From positions 558,001-622,000 of the forward strand of contig NZ_CP131913.1 in NCBI RefSeq assembly GCF_030704205.1: 64,000 nucleotides of DNA, in the 5' to 3' direction. The position numbers were made by a program, and so were the translations under genes. Below the pieces are notes generated by a model that saw nothing but the letters and a program-made list of their open reading frames with translations, did not search any database and was not told the origin of the DNA. The number at the start of each line of letters is the position of its first letter. Positions within the stretch are counted from its first letter, which is position 1. Origin of the DNA: Halomonas alkalicola (GTDB taxonomy: Bacteria; Pseudomonadota; Gammaproteobacteria; Pseudomonadales; Halomonadaceae). Positions 1-8,952 of the stretch are shown piece by piece.

Positions 1-144
1 CGCCACCACGGCGGCCACGATGAGCAGCAGGATGCCCGCCAGCAGCAGCACGCCCAGCGCATCGCAGACCAGGGTCAGGCCGCGCAGCAGCCAGTAGGCC
101 AGGCGGTCCACGGGCCCTTGGGGTATCCCGGTTTCTTGCACCAC
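1..144 (-). CDS. TRAP transporter small permease (DctQ type), partial
   Basis: This is the first 48 codons of a gene that runs off the left edge. It starts at a GTG preceded by GAGGAG at a 6-base spacing. The N-terminus is a short polar stretch (VVQETGIPQG) followed by a hydrophobic segment rich in Leu, Val and Ala that begins a first membrane helix, as in the four-helix DctQ subunits of TRAP transporters. It lies directly downstream, on the same strand, of a DctP-type binding protein, with only a hairpin-containing gap between them. The context supports the P-Q(-M) order of a TRAP operon. Too little sequence is visible to go further. Confidence 0.7.
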   Translation of the reverse strand, partial: MVQETGIPQGPVDRLAYWLLRGLTLVCDALGVLLLAGILLLIVAAVVA

Positions 145-176
145 GAAAGACTCCTCGATGATTCCCGGTGACAGCA

Positions 177-202
177 CGGCGGCGCCCCAGGGGGCGCCGC
201 CG
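177..202. other. Strong hairpin between TRAP binding-protein and permease genes
   Basis: A perfect 12-base inverted repeat (cggcggcgcccc / ggggcgccgccg) with an almost absent loop sits 29 bases downstream of the binding-protein stop codon and 33 bases before the permease start. There is no T run, so it is not a standard terminator. Known for solute-binding-protein operons: such hairpins can stabilise the upstream message so that binding protein is made in excess. That role here is inference. Confidence 0.5.
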
Positions 203-231
203 GCATCGTCACATCAACGGTTAACGCGGGC

Positions 232-1206
232 TCAGTCGTTGCCGCCCAGCGCGTCATCCATCACGCCATCGGCCATCTCGGCCAGGATGCGCTCGATGGC
301 CGGCATGGCCGCCTCGCGAAAGGCCTCCACGTCCGGCTCGATGATGGTCATGCCGTTGGCCTCGAGCTGCTCCAGGTAGTACTCGTCGAGCTCGCGCTCC
401 ACCTCGGTCCCGTGCAGGCGGGCCACCTCGATCGCCTCGGCGATCAGCGCCTGGTCATCGGCCTCCAGCCTGTCCCACCAGCGCTTGCTGGCCACCCAGT
501 TCCAGGGGAACTGCACGTGGCTGGTGAGAATGATGTGGTCCTGCACCTCCCACAGGCGACGGGTGTAGGGCGACGAGAGGGAGTTCTCGTGGCCATCCAC
601 CTGGCGGGTCTGCATGGCCAGGTAGATCTCCGGCGCCGGCACGTTGACCACCGTGGCGCCGATCTCCTCCCACACCTGGAGCCACACGGGCAGGGAGGGC
701 AGGCGCATGCGGAAGCCCTGCAGGTCCTCCGGCGAGTGGATGGCCTTGTTGGCGGTCATGTGGCGGGGGCCACGATGCTGGGTCCCGAAGTACTTGATGC
801 CCCCCTTCTCCTCGGCGATCTCCACCAGCCGCTGGCCGGAGGGGCTCTCCATGAAGGCATCCACCTCGTCCCAGGTGGCGAACACGAAGGGCACGGTGAT
901 GGCGTCATACTCCGGGGCATACTGCTGACGCCAGTTGCCGCCGGTGATGGAGAGCTGGGTCTGGCCCAGGTTGAGCAGCTCGAGCACGGCGTTCTCGCCG
1001 CCCAGCGAGCCGGCCAGGAAGGGGCGCACGTTGAAACGGCCCGGCGCCTGCTCTTCGAGGTACTCGGCGAACCGTTCGACGGCGGCGCTTTCCGAGCCCC
1101 CCTCGCTCATGGTGTTGTTGACCTGGATCTCGATGGTGCTCGCCAGGACCAGAGGGGCAACGGCCAGCCCGAGGCTGGCCAGGGTGGCGATGAGTGTCTT
1201 GCGCAT
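232..1206 (-). CDS. TRAP transporter substrate-binding protein (DctP family)
   Basis: A 324-residue periplasmic receptor that captures an organic acid or related anion and hands it to the TRAP permease. The start is the ATG giving MRKTLIATLASLGLAVAPLVLAS, because it opens a clear Sec signal peptide and has GGAG upstream; a longer frame reaching 1323 has no signal peptide at its front. The mature protein begins near STIEIQVNNTMSEGG. The DctP signature region (IHSPEDLQGFRMRLPSLPVW, then VVNVPAPEIYLAMQTRQVDG) is present, with the conserved Arg that pairs with the substrate carboxylate. Length and layout are normal for the family. It is followed by a DctQ-type gene. The substrate cannot be named from sequence. 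Confidence 0.9.
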   Translation of the reverse strand: MRKTLIATLASLGLAVAPLVLASTIEIQVNNTMSEGGSESAAVERFAEYLEEQAPGRFNVRPFLAGSLGGENAVLELLNLGQTQLSITGGNWRQQYAPEYDAITVPFVFATWDEVDAFMESPSGQRLVEIAEEKGGIKYFGTQHRGPRHMTANKAIHSPEDLQGFRMRLPSLPVWLQVWEEIGATVVNVPAPEIYLAMQTRQVDGHENSLSSPYTRRLWEVQDHIILTSHVQFPWNWVASKRWWDRLEADDQALIAEAIEVARLHGTEVERELDEYYLEQLEANGMTIIEPDVEAFREAAMPAIERILAEMADGVMDDALGGND

Positions 1207-1443
1207 CAGCGTGTCTCCGCGATTCTTGTCGTTCTGGTGGTTCGCCGGCGGCCGCTGGCAGGGCGCGCGGCGCAGTATGTCGATCTTGTAACAGTCGCTG
1301 GGCTTGCTCAAATCGACGTTCATGAAGGCAGGCTTCGCCGATCACGATAGCGAAGAATAGCCCGGCCGGCCTGACGGCGACGCCTCGACCGCGCCGGATA
1401 CGACCAAAGCAGCATAGGCATGCGAACCGCCGGGAGACTCTGA

Positions 1444-2275
<832 letters not shown>

Positions 2276-2288
2276 TGGCCACAGCCCC

Positions 2289-3575
2289 TCACACCGGGGT
2301 CAGCCAGGCCCCGAACGCCGCCAGATCAGCCTCCAGCTCGCCACGCACCAGGCGGCGATAGAGGCTCTGCAGGCGAGCGGTCACCGAGCCGTCGGCGATG
2401 GGGGCACCAACGGCGGCCCCCCCGCTGCGGGCGCCGATATGGCGCCCATCGAGCTCGCGCAGCGGCAGGATCTCGGCGGCGGTCCCGGTCAGGAAGGCCT
2501 CGTCGGCGATATAGAGCTCGTCACGGGTGATGCGCCGCTCCACCACCTCCAGGCCGAGCACCTCCCGGGCCAGCCGGATGACGCTGTCGCGGGTGATGCC
2601 CTGCAGGCAGGAGGTTACCTCGGGGGTGTGCAGCACCCCGTCGCGGACCAGGAAGACGTTGGCCGCGGAGGCCTCGGCCACGTAGCCCTCGGGGTCGAGC
2701 ATGATCGTCTCGTCGAAGCCCGCCTTGACGGCGGTGTTGAGCAGCATCTTGCCGAGCGGATCCTTGGCGCAGGCGTCATAGCCGCAGGCCACCACGATCA
2801 ACTCCGGAGCGAAGGCCTCGATGGCCGGCAGCACCAGGGTATCCATGGCGTACTCATAGGCACCGATGCCACTCCCCGGGGGAAGTGGCAGGTTGAGGTC
2901 GGTGCCGAGGGCCGCTGCCCCGCCCTGCTCCGCGAACTCCCCGGTTTCCAGCGGATAGTTGCCCGCCTGGTGGACGGAGACCGTCAACACCTCGGGCGTG
3001 TTCCAGAAGGCGCCCTGCTGACCGTTCCCGTGGTGCACGTCCCAGTCGAGGATCGCCACCCGCCCCACCTGGCCCAGGGCGCGGGCGCGCATCACCGCCA
3101 CGGGGATATTACCGAGCAGGCAGAAGCCCCGGCCGCGATCGGCCTCGGCGTGGTGGCCCGGAGGCCGACACAGCGCGTAGGCCTGACTCAGCTCACCGGT
3201 GGCGACCGCCTCCACGGCACCCACGGCCAGCCCCGCGGACTGGCGCGCCGCCGCCAGGCTCCCTGGCAGGTAGGGCGCGCAGTCGCCACCGTCACCGCCC
3301 CGCCCGGCGTCACCCGCTGCCAGGGCATCCAGGTAGCGGGTCGTATGGAAGCGCTCGAGATCCTCCCGGCTCGCCGGCGGCGGCTTGCACACCGCCAGCT
3401 CGTCGATCAGGCCCGAGACCTCCAGCAGGTTCTTGAGCCGGCGCTTGCTCTCGGGGCTCTCCGAGGCGGGCTGAGGCTGTAGGAACTCGCCAGGTGCCGA
3501 GAACACGCCGATGGCACCTGGATCGTGCCAGAAGCAGCGCTCGTGCCAGAAGAGCCCGGTGGCAGCGCCCGTCAT
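2289..3575 (-). CDS. Chimeric ORF: histone-deacetylase-family N-part fused to branched-chain aminotransferase C-part
   Basis: A 428-residue open frame that reads as two unrelated families. Residues 1 to about 270 follow the HDAC/acetylpolyamine amidohydrolase fold: CRPPGHHAEADRGRGFC, ILDWDVHHGNG and ACGYDACAKDPLG carry the His pair and the zinc-binding Asp/His/Asp. The frame then runs without a stop, around + position 2750, into the C-terminal half of a class IV aminotransferase of IlvE type (DETIMLDPEGYVAEASAANV, then TSCLQGITRDSVIRLARE and LTGTAAEILPLRELDG). The HDAC tail with its EGGY tyrosine and the IlvE N-terminal half with its PLP lysine are both missing, so neither activity is expected to survive. 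The start overlaps the upstream cyclodeaminase stop (ATGA). An ancestral deletion joining neighbouring hdac and ilvE genes is the simplest explanation; misassembly is the alternative. Confidence 0.8.
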   Translation of the reverse strand: MTGAATGLFWHERCFWHDPGAIGVFSAPGEFLQPQPASESPESKRRLKNLLEVSGLIDELAVCKPPPASREDLERFHTTRYLDALAAGDAGRGGDGGDCAPYLPGSLAAARQSAGLAVGAVEAVATGELSQAYALCRPPGHHAEADRGRGFCLLGNIPVAVMRARALGQVGRVAILDWDVHHGNGQQGAFWNTPEVLTVSVHQAGNYPLETGEFAEQGGAAALGTDLNLPLPPGSGIGAYEYAMDTLVLPAIEAFAPELIVVACGYDACAKDPLGKMLLNTAVKAGFDETIMLDPEGYVAEASAANVFLVRDGVLHTPEVTSCLQGITRDSVIRLAREVLGLEVVERRITRDELYIADEAFLTGTAAEILPLRELDGRHIGARSGGAAVGAPIADGSVTARLQSLYRRLVRGELEADLAAFGAWLTPV

Positions 3576-4513
3576 GCGGGCGTCTCCAGCCGTTCCCACA
3601 CCTCGATGGCAGCGGCGAGATCCTCCAGCGACGCCCCCACCGACTTGAACAGGGTGATCGCGTCGGGAGAGGAGCGCCCGGGCTTCACGCCGCGCAGCAG
3701 CTCGGCCAGCTCGCCACGGATGTCGGCGAAGGCGAAGGCCCCCTCGTCGATGGCCTGGAGGATATCCCCCCCCTCGCCCCGGGCGCCGGCGTAGGTATCG
3801 ACGAAGACCTCGCTTCTGACCAGGCACTCGGCATCGGTCTCGCGCATGGTCGGTCGGAAGGCGCCGATCAGGTCGAGGTGCGTGCCGGGCGCAAGCCAGG
3901 CGCCGCGGATCAGCGGCTCGGTGGAGAGCGTCACGCAGCTGATGATGTCCGCCTGCCGGGAGGCCGCCTCCAGGTCGGTCACCGCCGAGGTGTCGAAACG
4001 ATCGGTATACTCGGCGGCGAGGGCCTCAGCCTTCGCGAGACTGCGTCCCCAGATGCGCACCCGCCGAATGGGCCTCACCGCTGCGTGGGCCTCGATCACC
4101 ATGGGCGCCAGCTTGCCGGTGCCCACCACCAGCAGCGTCTCGGCGTCCTCGCGGGCCAGCTCGCGGGCCGCCAGCGCCGAGGCCGCGGCGGTGCGCCGTC
4201 GGGTCAGCTCGCTGCCGTCGATGCAGGCCAGGGGGCGCCCGTGGGCGCCCTCGCTCAGCAGATAGACCCCGGCAATGGCAGGTAACCCGTGCTCGGCGTT
4301 CTGCGGGAAGACATTGACCATCTTCACGCCGATGTAGCCCTCGCGCTCCCAGGCGGGCATCAGCAGCATGGTGGCCTCGCCGTCGGGCCGGTGCATGGCA
4401 TGGTGATGACGAGGCGGTGACTCCACGCCTTCTCGGAAGGTGTGTGCCAGGCGCTGCACCAGGGGTTCCCAGGGCAGCGCCTCGGCCACCTCAAGGGCCG
4501 AGACGACTCGCAT
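3572..4513 (-). CDS. Ornithine cyclodeaminase / mu-crystallin family protein
   Basis: A 313-residue NAD(P)-binding protein. Family members deaminate and cyclise ornithine to proline, reduce cyclic imino acids such as pyrroline-2-carboxylate, or act on related amino acids. Seen: an N-terminal dimerisation/substrate region with LLMPAWEREGYIGVKMVNVFPQN, where Lys is the conserved catalytic or binding residue; a Rossmann segment LLVVGTGKLAPMVIEA near residue 125; RIWGRSLAKAE after the dinucleotide strand; and DLIGAFRPTMRETD, which fits the family's DxxG(A/S) pattern. It starts one base after the RidA stop and overlaps the next gene by four bases, so all three are translated from one message. The exact substrate is open. 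Confidence 0.85.
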   Translation of the reverse strand: MRVVSALEVAEALPWEPLVQRLAHTFREGVESPPRHHHAMHRPDGEATMLLMPAWEREGYIGVKMVNVFPQNAEHGLPAIAGVYLLSEGAHGRPLACIDGSELTRRRTAAASALAARELAREDAETLLVVGTGKLAPMVIEAHAAVRPIRRVRIWGRSLAKAEALAAEYTDRFDTSAVTDLEAASRQADIISCVTLSTEPLIRGAWLAPGTHLDLIGAFRPTMRETDAECLVRSEVFVDTYAGARGEGGDILQAIDEGAFAFADIRGELAELLRGVKPGRSSPDAITLFKSVGASLEDLAAAIEVWERLETPA

Positions 4514-4514
4514 A

Positions 4515-4871
4515 TCAGGCCTCCGGGATCGCCGCAGTGACCATGATTTCCACCTTGAACTCGGGCAGCGCCAGCTTGGCCTCGGTGGCAGCCCGCGCCG
4601 GCGGGCGGCCGGCCACGACCCAGGCGTCCCACACGCTGTTCATCTCGGCGAACTCCGCCATGTCGGTGACCCACACCAGGGCGCTGAGCACATGCTGCTT
4701 GGAGGTCCCCGCTGCTGCCAGCAGGCGGTCGATCTTGGCCAGCACCTGCTCGGTCTGTCCGCGCATGTCGGCGCTGGTGTCGTCGGGCACCTGGCCTGCC
4801 AGGTAGACGGTACCGTTGTGGACGGTGGCCTGGCTCATGCGGGTATTGCTGTCGTGATAGGTAACGGTCAT
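4515..4871 (-). CDS. RidA/YjgF/Rid family enamine-imine deaminase
   Basis: A 118-residue RidA-family protein. The family hydrolyses reactive enamine/imine intermediates released by PLP enzymes and dehydrogenating amino-acid enzymes. The start MTVTYHDSNTRMSQATVHNG is chosen because the frame upstream to 4979 lacks Rid similarity. The typical core NGTVYLAGQVPDDTSADMRGQTEQVL is followed by the helix VLAKIDRLLAAAG and the strand VLSALVWVTDMAEF. The C-terminus carries PPARAATEAKLALPEFKVEI; the Arg in this motif binds the substrate carboxylate. Its position just before a cyclodeaminase-type gene suggests it clears imines made by that pathway (inference). Confidence 0.9.
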   Translation of the reverse strand: MTVTYHDSNTRMSQATVHNGTVYLAGQVPDDTSADMRGQTEQVLAKIDRLLAAAGTSKQHVLSALVWVTDMAEFAEMNSVWDAWVVAGRPPARAATEAKLALPEFKVEIMVTAAIPEA

Positions 4872-5036
4872 TTCGCGTCTCTCATGGGCGGGTGCCGGTC
4901 GGCACCGATCAAGGGGCTGCATCAAGCAGCGGTATGACCAGGGCGTCGAGCGTGCAGGCGACAAGCACGGAACTCGCACTCAGCGGCGCACGACACGCCT
5001 GATCAGGCTGGTGGAAAAGCGTCATGGCAACACTTC

Positions 5037-6314
5037 CTAGCGCAGCAGCGACGGAATCCAGGTGGAAAGCGCCGGGAAGGCCGCCAGCAGCAGGATGACG
5101 ATGATGAAGGCCACGTAGAACGGCAGTGAGGCGATGATCGCCCGTTCGTAGGGCACGTTGGCGATGCGCGCCGCCGTCATCAGCGTCATGCCCACCGGTG
5201 GCGTCACGTTGGAGATGTTGAGCACCACGATCATCAGGATCGCGAAGTGCAGCGGATCAAAGCCCAGCTGGATCATTGCCGGCACCAGCACCGGGGCTAC
5301 CACCACCAGCGCCGGCAGCACATCCATCACCGTCCCGACGATGATCAACAGCACGCAGACGGCCATCAGCTGAAGGAAGGCGGAATCGCTGAAGGTGGTG
5401 ATAAGGCCAGCAGCGTCGCGAGCGATGCCCGAGCGGGTGACGAACCAGCCCAGCACCGCCGAGGTGGCCAGCAGGAAGAACACCACCCCAGAGAAGCGCA
5501 CGGTGATGATCAGGGCGTTCCAGATCTTCCGCCAGGTCAGGTTGCGGTAGAAGACCACGCCGATGAAGATCGTGTAGATGGCGGCGAAGCCCGAGGCCTC
5601 GGTGATGGTGGTCAGCCCCGAGAGGATGCCGCCGAGGATGATCAGCGGGACGATCATTGCCGGCAGCGCCATCAGGAAGGAGAACGCCGCCACCTTCAGC
5701 GGGGTGGGCGCCTGCTTGGGGTAGCCCCGTTTCCAGGCCAGGACGAAACTCACCCCGAGCAGCGCCAGAGCCATCAGCAGGCCGGGAATGATGCCGCCGG
5801 CGAACAGGTCGATCACCGAGATGTCACGCAGCAGGGTCGCATAGACCACCATCACCACGCTGGGCGGGATGATCGGCCCGATGATCGAGGAGCAGGCGGT
5901 GATCGCCGCCGCGTACTCGGCGTCGTATCCCTGGCGCTTCATCTCCGGAATCATGATCTTGCCGATCGCCACGGTATCGGTGATCGCCGCCCCGGTCAGG
6001 CCGGCGAAGAACACCGACACCGAGACGTTGACGTGGGAAAGCGCGCCGCGCACCCGCCCGAACAGGGCATTGTTGAAGGTGATCAGCTTCTGGGTCAGCC
6101 CGCCCTGGTTCATCAGTTCGGCGGTGAAGATGAAATAGGGCACGGCGATCAGCAGGAAGCCGGATACACCCGAGAACATGCGGTCGGCGATGATGCCGAG
6201 CATCCGTTCGCCGCCCATGGCATAGCCGCCGGCAAGCCCGGAAAGTGCCATGACCACCGCCACGGGGGCACCGATCAGCAACAGCAGGATGAAAGCGATG
6301 ATCGCTGGCGTCAT
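5037..6314 (-). CDS. TRAP transporter large permease (DctM type)
   Basis: A 425-residue inner-membrane protein with about a dozen hydrophobic segments, the sodium-coupled translocation subunit of a TRAP transporter. Family marks are FAGLTGAAITDTVAIGKIMIPEM near residue 105, with AAITACSSIIGPIIPPSVVMVVY after it, and a second pseudo-repeat near the end (NISNVTPPVGMTLMTAARIA). Length is normal. It overlaps the DctQ gene by four bases, so Q and M are co-translated. A stretch of 165 bases separates it from ridA, with no terminator seen, so the catabolic genes downstream may share the transcript. Confidence 0.93.
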   Translation of the reverse strand: MTPAIIAFILLLLIGAPVAVVMALSGLAGGYAMGGERMLGIIADRMFSGVSGFLLIAVPYFIFTAELMNQGGLTQKLITFNNALFGRVRGALSHVNVSVSVFFAGLTGAAITDTVAIGKIMIPEMKRQGYDAEYAAAITACSSIIGPIIPPSVVMVVYATLLRDISVIDLFAGGIIPGLLMALALLGVSFVLAWKRGYPKQAPTPLKVAAFSFLMALPAMIVPLIILGGILSGLTTITEASGFAAIYTIFIGVVFYRNLTWRKIWNALIITVRFSGVVFFLLATSAVLGWFVTRSGIARDAAGLITTFSDSAFLQLMAVCVLLIIVGTVMDVLPALVVVAPVLVPAMIQLGFDPLHFAILMIVVLNISNVTPPVGMTLMTAARIANVPYERAIIASLPFYVAFIIVILLLAAFPALSTWIPSLLR

Positions 6315-6856
6315 GGGTGTTTCTCCCCGTCGGCGGTCTCGATGAGCTCGTCGATCATCTCGCGCTCGTCGATGAAGTGTTCCAGCAGGTCAAAGCCCTG
6401 CACCAGGTGCAGCAGGATGATGGCGCCACTGATCGGCACCACGATGGCGGTAAACTTGCCGTGCACGCGAATCTGGTCGGAGACCATGTAGACCTGACGA
6501 GTCCCCTTGAAATAGTCCCAGCCGTACCAGAGCAGCAGCGCGCCGAACACGGCGATGGCCAGCAGGCTGAGAACGGCAGCCACCACGGTCAGCACGCGGG
6601 GCAGGCTTCTGACCAGCAGGGTCATGGCCACGTGCTCGCCATAGCGCAGCGAGATGGTCATGGAAAGAAAACCGATCCACGGCAGGAAGAGCCGCGCCAG
6701 GGAGTAGGTCCAGCTCAGGGTACTGCCGGTGGCCAGCTTGTAGACGAAGGCCGTGAAGGAGATGCCCAACATGGCCAGCACGCAGGCAATGCAGGTCACG
6801 ATCGCCACCTGATTGACGATGTCACTCAGGCGTCGCAGGGGCTGCAGGAGGGTCAT
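6311..6856 (-). CDS. TRAP transporter small permease (DctQ type)
   Basis: A 181-residue membrane protein with four hydrophobic segments. The segments around residues 20-45, 55-75 (SLARLFLPWIGFLSMTISLRYGEHV), 90-115 and 135-160 match the DctQ arrangement, including the conserved region around RLFLPWIGFLS...RYGEHVAM. It forms the membrane complex with the DctM protein whose gene overlaps it by four bases. It lies 65 bases downstream of the DctP gene. The last 25 residues are acidic and cytoplasmic. Confidence 0.9.
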   Translation of the reverse strand: MTLLQPLRRLSDIVNQVAIVTCIACVLAMLGISFTAFVYKLATGSTLSWTYSLARLFLPWIGFLSMTISLRYGEHVAMTLLVRSLPRVLTVVAAVLSLLAIAVFGALLLWYGWDYFKGTRQVYMVSDQIRVHGKFTAIVVPISGAIILLHLVQGFDLLEHFIDEREMIDELIETADGEKHP

Positions 6857-6921
6857 GGCGCCACCTCAGTCAAGCGCCCGACCGATAGCCGGCCGGGCGC
6901 AGGGCGATGAAAGCCTCGGGG

Positions 6922-7989
6922 TCAACGCCCGTAGGTAGCAACGTCGGACTCGGCCACCTCGACGCGAACGCGCTCCACTTCCTCCAGGAAGGCATCCACA
7001 CGGTCGCCGTCGAGGCCGAAGTCGTTGACGATCCACTCGCGCCAGGCGGGAGTGGCGATCTCAGACATCCGCGCCCGCTCCTCCGGGGGCATGATGTAGC
7101 ACTCCTGGAAGGTCTCGCAGGACTCCTGCCAGCTGGCGGTGGCCAGTGCCCCGGACATCCCGTGGCCGATGGCGATGGCCTCGCGGGCCGAGGTGACGAT
7201 GGCCTCCTGCTGCGACTCCGTGAGGCTCTGGAACCAGTCCTCGCTGACCAGCCAGGCAGCGCTGTTGTACACGTGGCCGGTCAGGGTGGTGTAGTCGGTC
7301 ACCTCATGGAAGTTGAAGGTGGTATTGAGCACCGGCGCGTTGAACTGGCCGTCGGCGAGGCCGGTTTCCAGGGCGGTGATCACCTCGCCCCAGGGCAGGG
7401 GGGTCGCCGATGCACCCAGGGCGCGCATGATGGCCACGTGGCCCGGGTTCTCCTCGGTGCGGATGTTGAGCCCCTCGAGATCTTCGACGGTCTCGATCAG
7501 TCGCTTGTTGTTGGTGAAGGCGACAAAGCCGCCACCGTCATCGAAGGTACCCAGATAGCGCATGTCGGTCTGTTCGACGGTGCCGGACATGAAGTCGGCG
7601 AACCACTCACCGTCGAAGAAGGCCCACGCCTGGCGCCAGTTATCGAAGATGAAGGGGGCCGTCATCATCTGGTAGTCCGGGTAGAAGGAGGACATCGCAC
7701 CGGTCGTGATGATGGTGGACTGCAGGGTGCGCCCGCCCTGCACCTCCCTTGCCGTCTCCACCTCGGAGCCCAACTGGCTGTTGCCGAAGATCGACACCGT
7801 TATCTCGCCGTCGGTGCGGGTCTCCACCAGGTTCTTGAAGTGCACCAGCGCCGGATACACTTCGTTGTTACTCATGTTCTCGGGAAGAATGGTGGCAATG
7901 GCCATCTCCTCGGCCTGGGCCTGAGCGGCCGCCATGGCCAGCGGGAGTGACGCCAGGGCGAACAGCCCGGTAAGGGATCTCATGCGCAT
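6922..7989 (-). CDS. TRAP transporter substrate-binding protein (DctP family)
   Basis: A 355-residue periplasmic receptor of the second, complete TRAP system. It opens with a signal peptide (MRMRSLTGLFALASLPLAMAA, cleavage near AQAEE). MRSLTG six bases later is an equally possible start; GAGG lies upstream of both. The DctP signature is present (LIETVEDLEGLNIRTEENP, then ATPLPWGEVITALETGLADG), with the Arg that pairs with the carboxylate. Downstream are DctQ and DctM, giving the order P-Q-M, then RidA and a cyclodeaminase. This linkage suggests an imino acid, amino acid or related substrate rather than a plain dicarboxylate (inference). The regulator may be the AraC protein encoded just upstream. 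Confidence 0.92.
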   Translation of the reverse strand: MRMRSLTGLFALASLPLAMAAAQAQAEEMAIATILPENMSNNEVYPALVHFKNLVETRTDGEITVSIFGNSQLGSEVETAREVQGGRTLQSTIITTGAMSSFYPDYQMMTAPFIFDNWRQAWAFFDGEWFADFMSGTVEQTDMRYLGTFDDGGGFVAFTNNKRLIETVEDLEGLNIRTEENPGHVAIMRALGASATPLPWGEVITALETGLADGQFNAPVLNTTFNFHEVTDYTTLTGHVYNSAAWLVSEDWFQSLTESQQEAIVTSAREAIAIGHGMSGALATASWQESCETFQECYIMPPEERARMSEIATPAWREWIVNDFGLDGDRVDAFLEEVERVRVEVAESDVATYGR

Positions 7990-8142
7990 GATGCCTGCCT
8001 CTTGTCCGTTATTCGTTATTCGTTGCTTGGCTCAGGAATCGGCAGTACCGCAGGCACTGCCCTGCCTCAAAGCCTAGGACGAACGGACGAAGGCTGCTTG
8101 CCCCCAGCTACGGAGCCTTTGCCCAGGGCTCCGGCAACAGCG

Positions 8143-8913
8143 TCAACGATCGGCCGAGGGCGGGGTGCCGAAATGGCGTCTGTAGGAGCGTGAGAAACTG
8201 CCCTGGTCGCGAAAACCCACCAAGGCGGCCACTTGGCCCAGGCTCAGATCACTGTGGCAGACCAGCGTCCGGGCATGCCGGAGCCGGCGCTGCTGCACGT
8301 AGGCCTGGGGGGTGACTCCGGTCATTTCGCGGAAGCGGGCATGGAAGTGACCCACGCTCAGCGCACACAGGGACGCCAGCTGCTCGACACGAATCTCATC
8401 GGCCAGGTGGCGATCCACCCAGGCCTCCAGGCGAGGCAGGTCCAGGCGATCGCAGGCGCGTCCTGCAAGGCCGACTCCGTCAACATCGATCAGCGGTTCG
8501 TCCTGTAGATGCAGGTAGATGGCTCGCAGCATCAGAGCGGCGATTTCATTGTGCAGCCCGGGGCACTGGTCAAGCTGCAGCATCAGGCTGTCGGCCAGCT
8601 GACGCAGCCGGGGTGGCACCCCGAAGAACCGCGGCCGCTCGAATAGCCGCGATAGGGCGTCGGCCTCGCGAAGCCCCTCAAGGCCAGCCACGGGTATGTC
8701 CAGCACCAGAGTGCGGTTGCGCCCATCGCCGCGGTAGTCATGATCGCGGGTACAGGGAATCAGGCAGCCACGCCCACCGGTGATGCGGTCACCATGGCCC
8801 TCCACGGCCAGCTCCGTCTGTCCACAGGTCGCCAGAATCAGCTGGTGATGGTCATGGGCGTGAGCGACATGCTCACCGCCCAAGGTTTTAGCCCGCACGG
8901 CAAGTTTGTTCAT
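8143..8913 (-). CDS. AraC-family transcriptional regulator
   Basis: A 256-residue regulator with an N-terminal cupin-like sensor (HAHDHHQLILATCGQTELAVEG... RGCLIPCTRDHDY) and a C-terminal double helix-turn-helix: RVEQLASLCALSVGHFHARF as the first unit and LGQVAALVGFRDQGSFSRSY with RRHFGTPPS as the second. This resembles short AraC proteins that respond to a small ligand through the cupin. It sits between the aldehyde dehydrogenase gene, whose stop is 39 bases upstream, and the TRAP operon 150 bases downstream, all on one strand. It is a good candidate for controlling the transporter, the enzymes, or both. The ligand is unknown. Confidence 0.9.
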   Translation of the reverse strand: MNKLAVRAKTLGGEHVAHAHDHHQLILATCGQTELAVEGHGDRITGGRGCLIPCTRDHDYRGDGRNRTLVLDIPVAGLEGLREADALSRLFERPRFFGVPPRLRQLADSLMLQLDQCPGLHNEIAALMLRAIYLHLQDEPLIDVDGVGLAGRACDRLDLPRLEAWVDRHLADEIRVEQLASLCALSVGHFHARFREMTGVTPQAYVQQRRLRHARTLVCHSDLSLGQVAALVGFRDQGSFSRSYRRHFGTPPSADR

Positions 8914-8952
8914 GAAAAGGCACGCACTGTTATCGTGAGGTTGTGAGGAGAA

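Noticed and set aside
8111..8133. Terminator after the AraC gene
   Set aside because: The cggagcc/ggctccg stem is short and has no T run on either strand.
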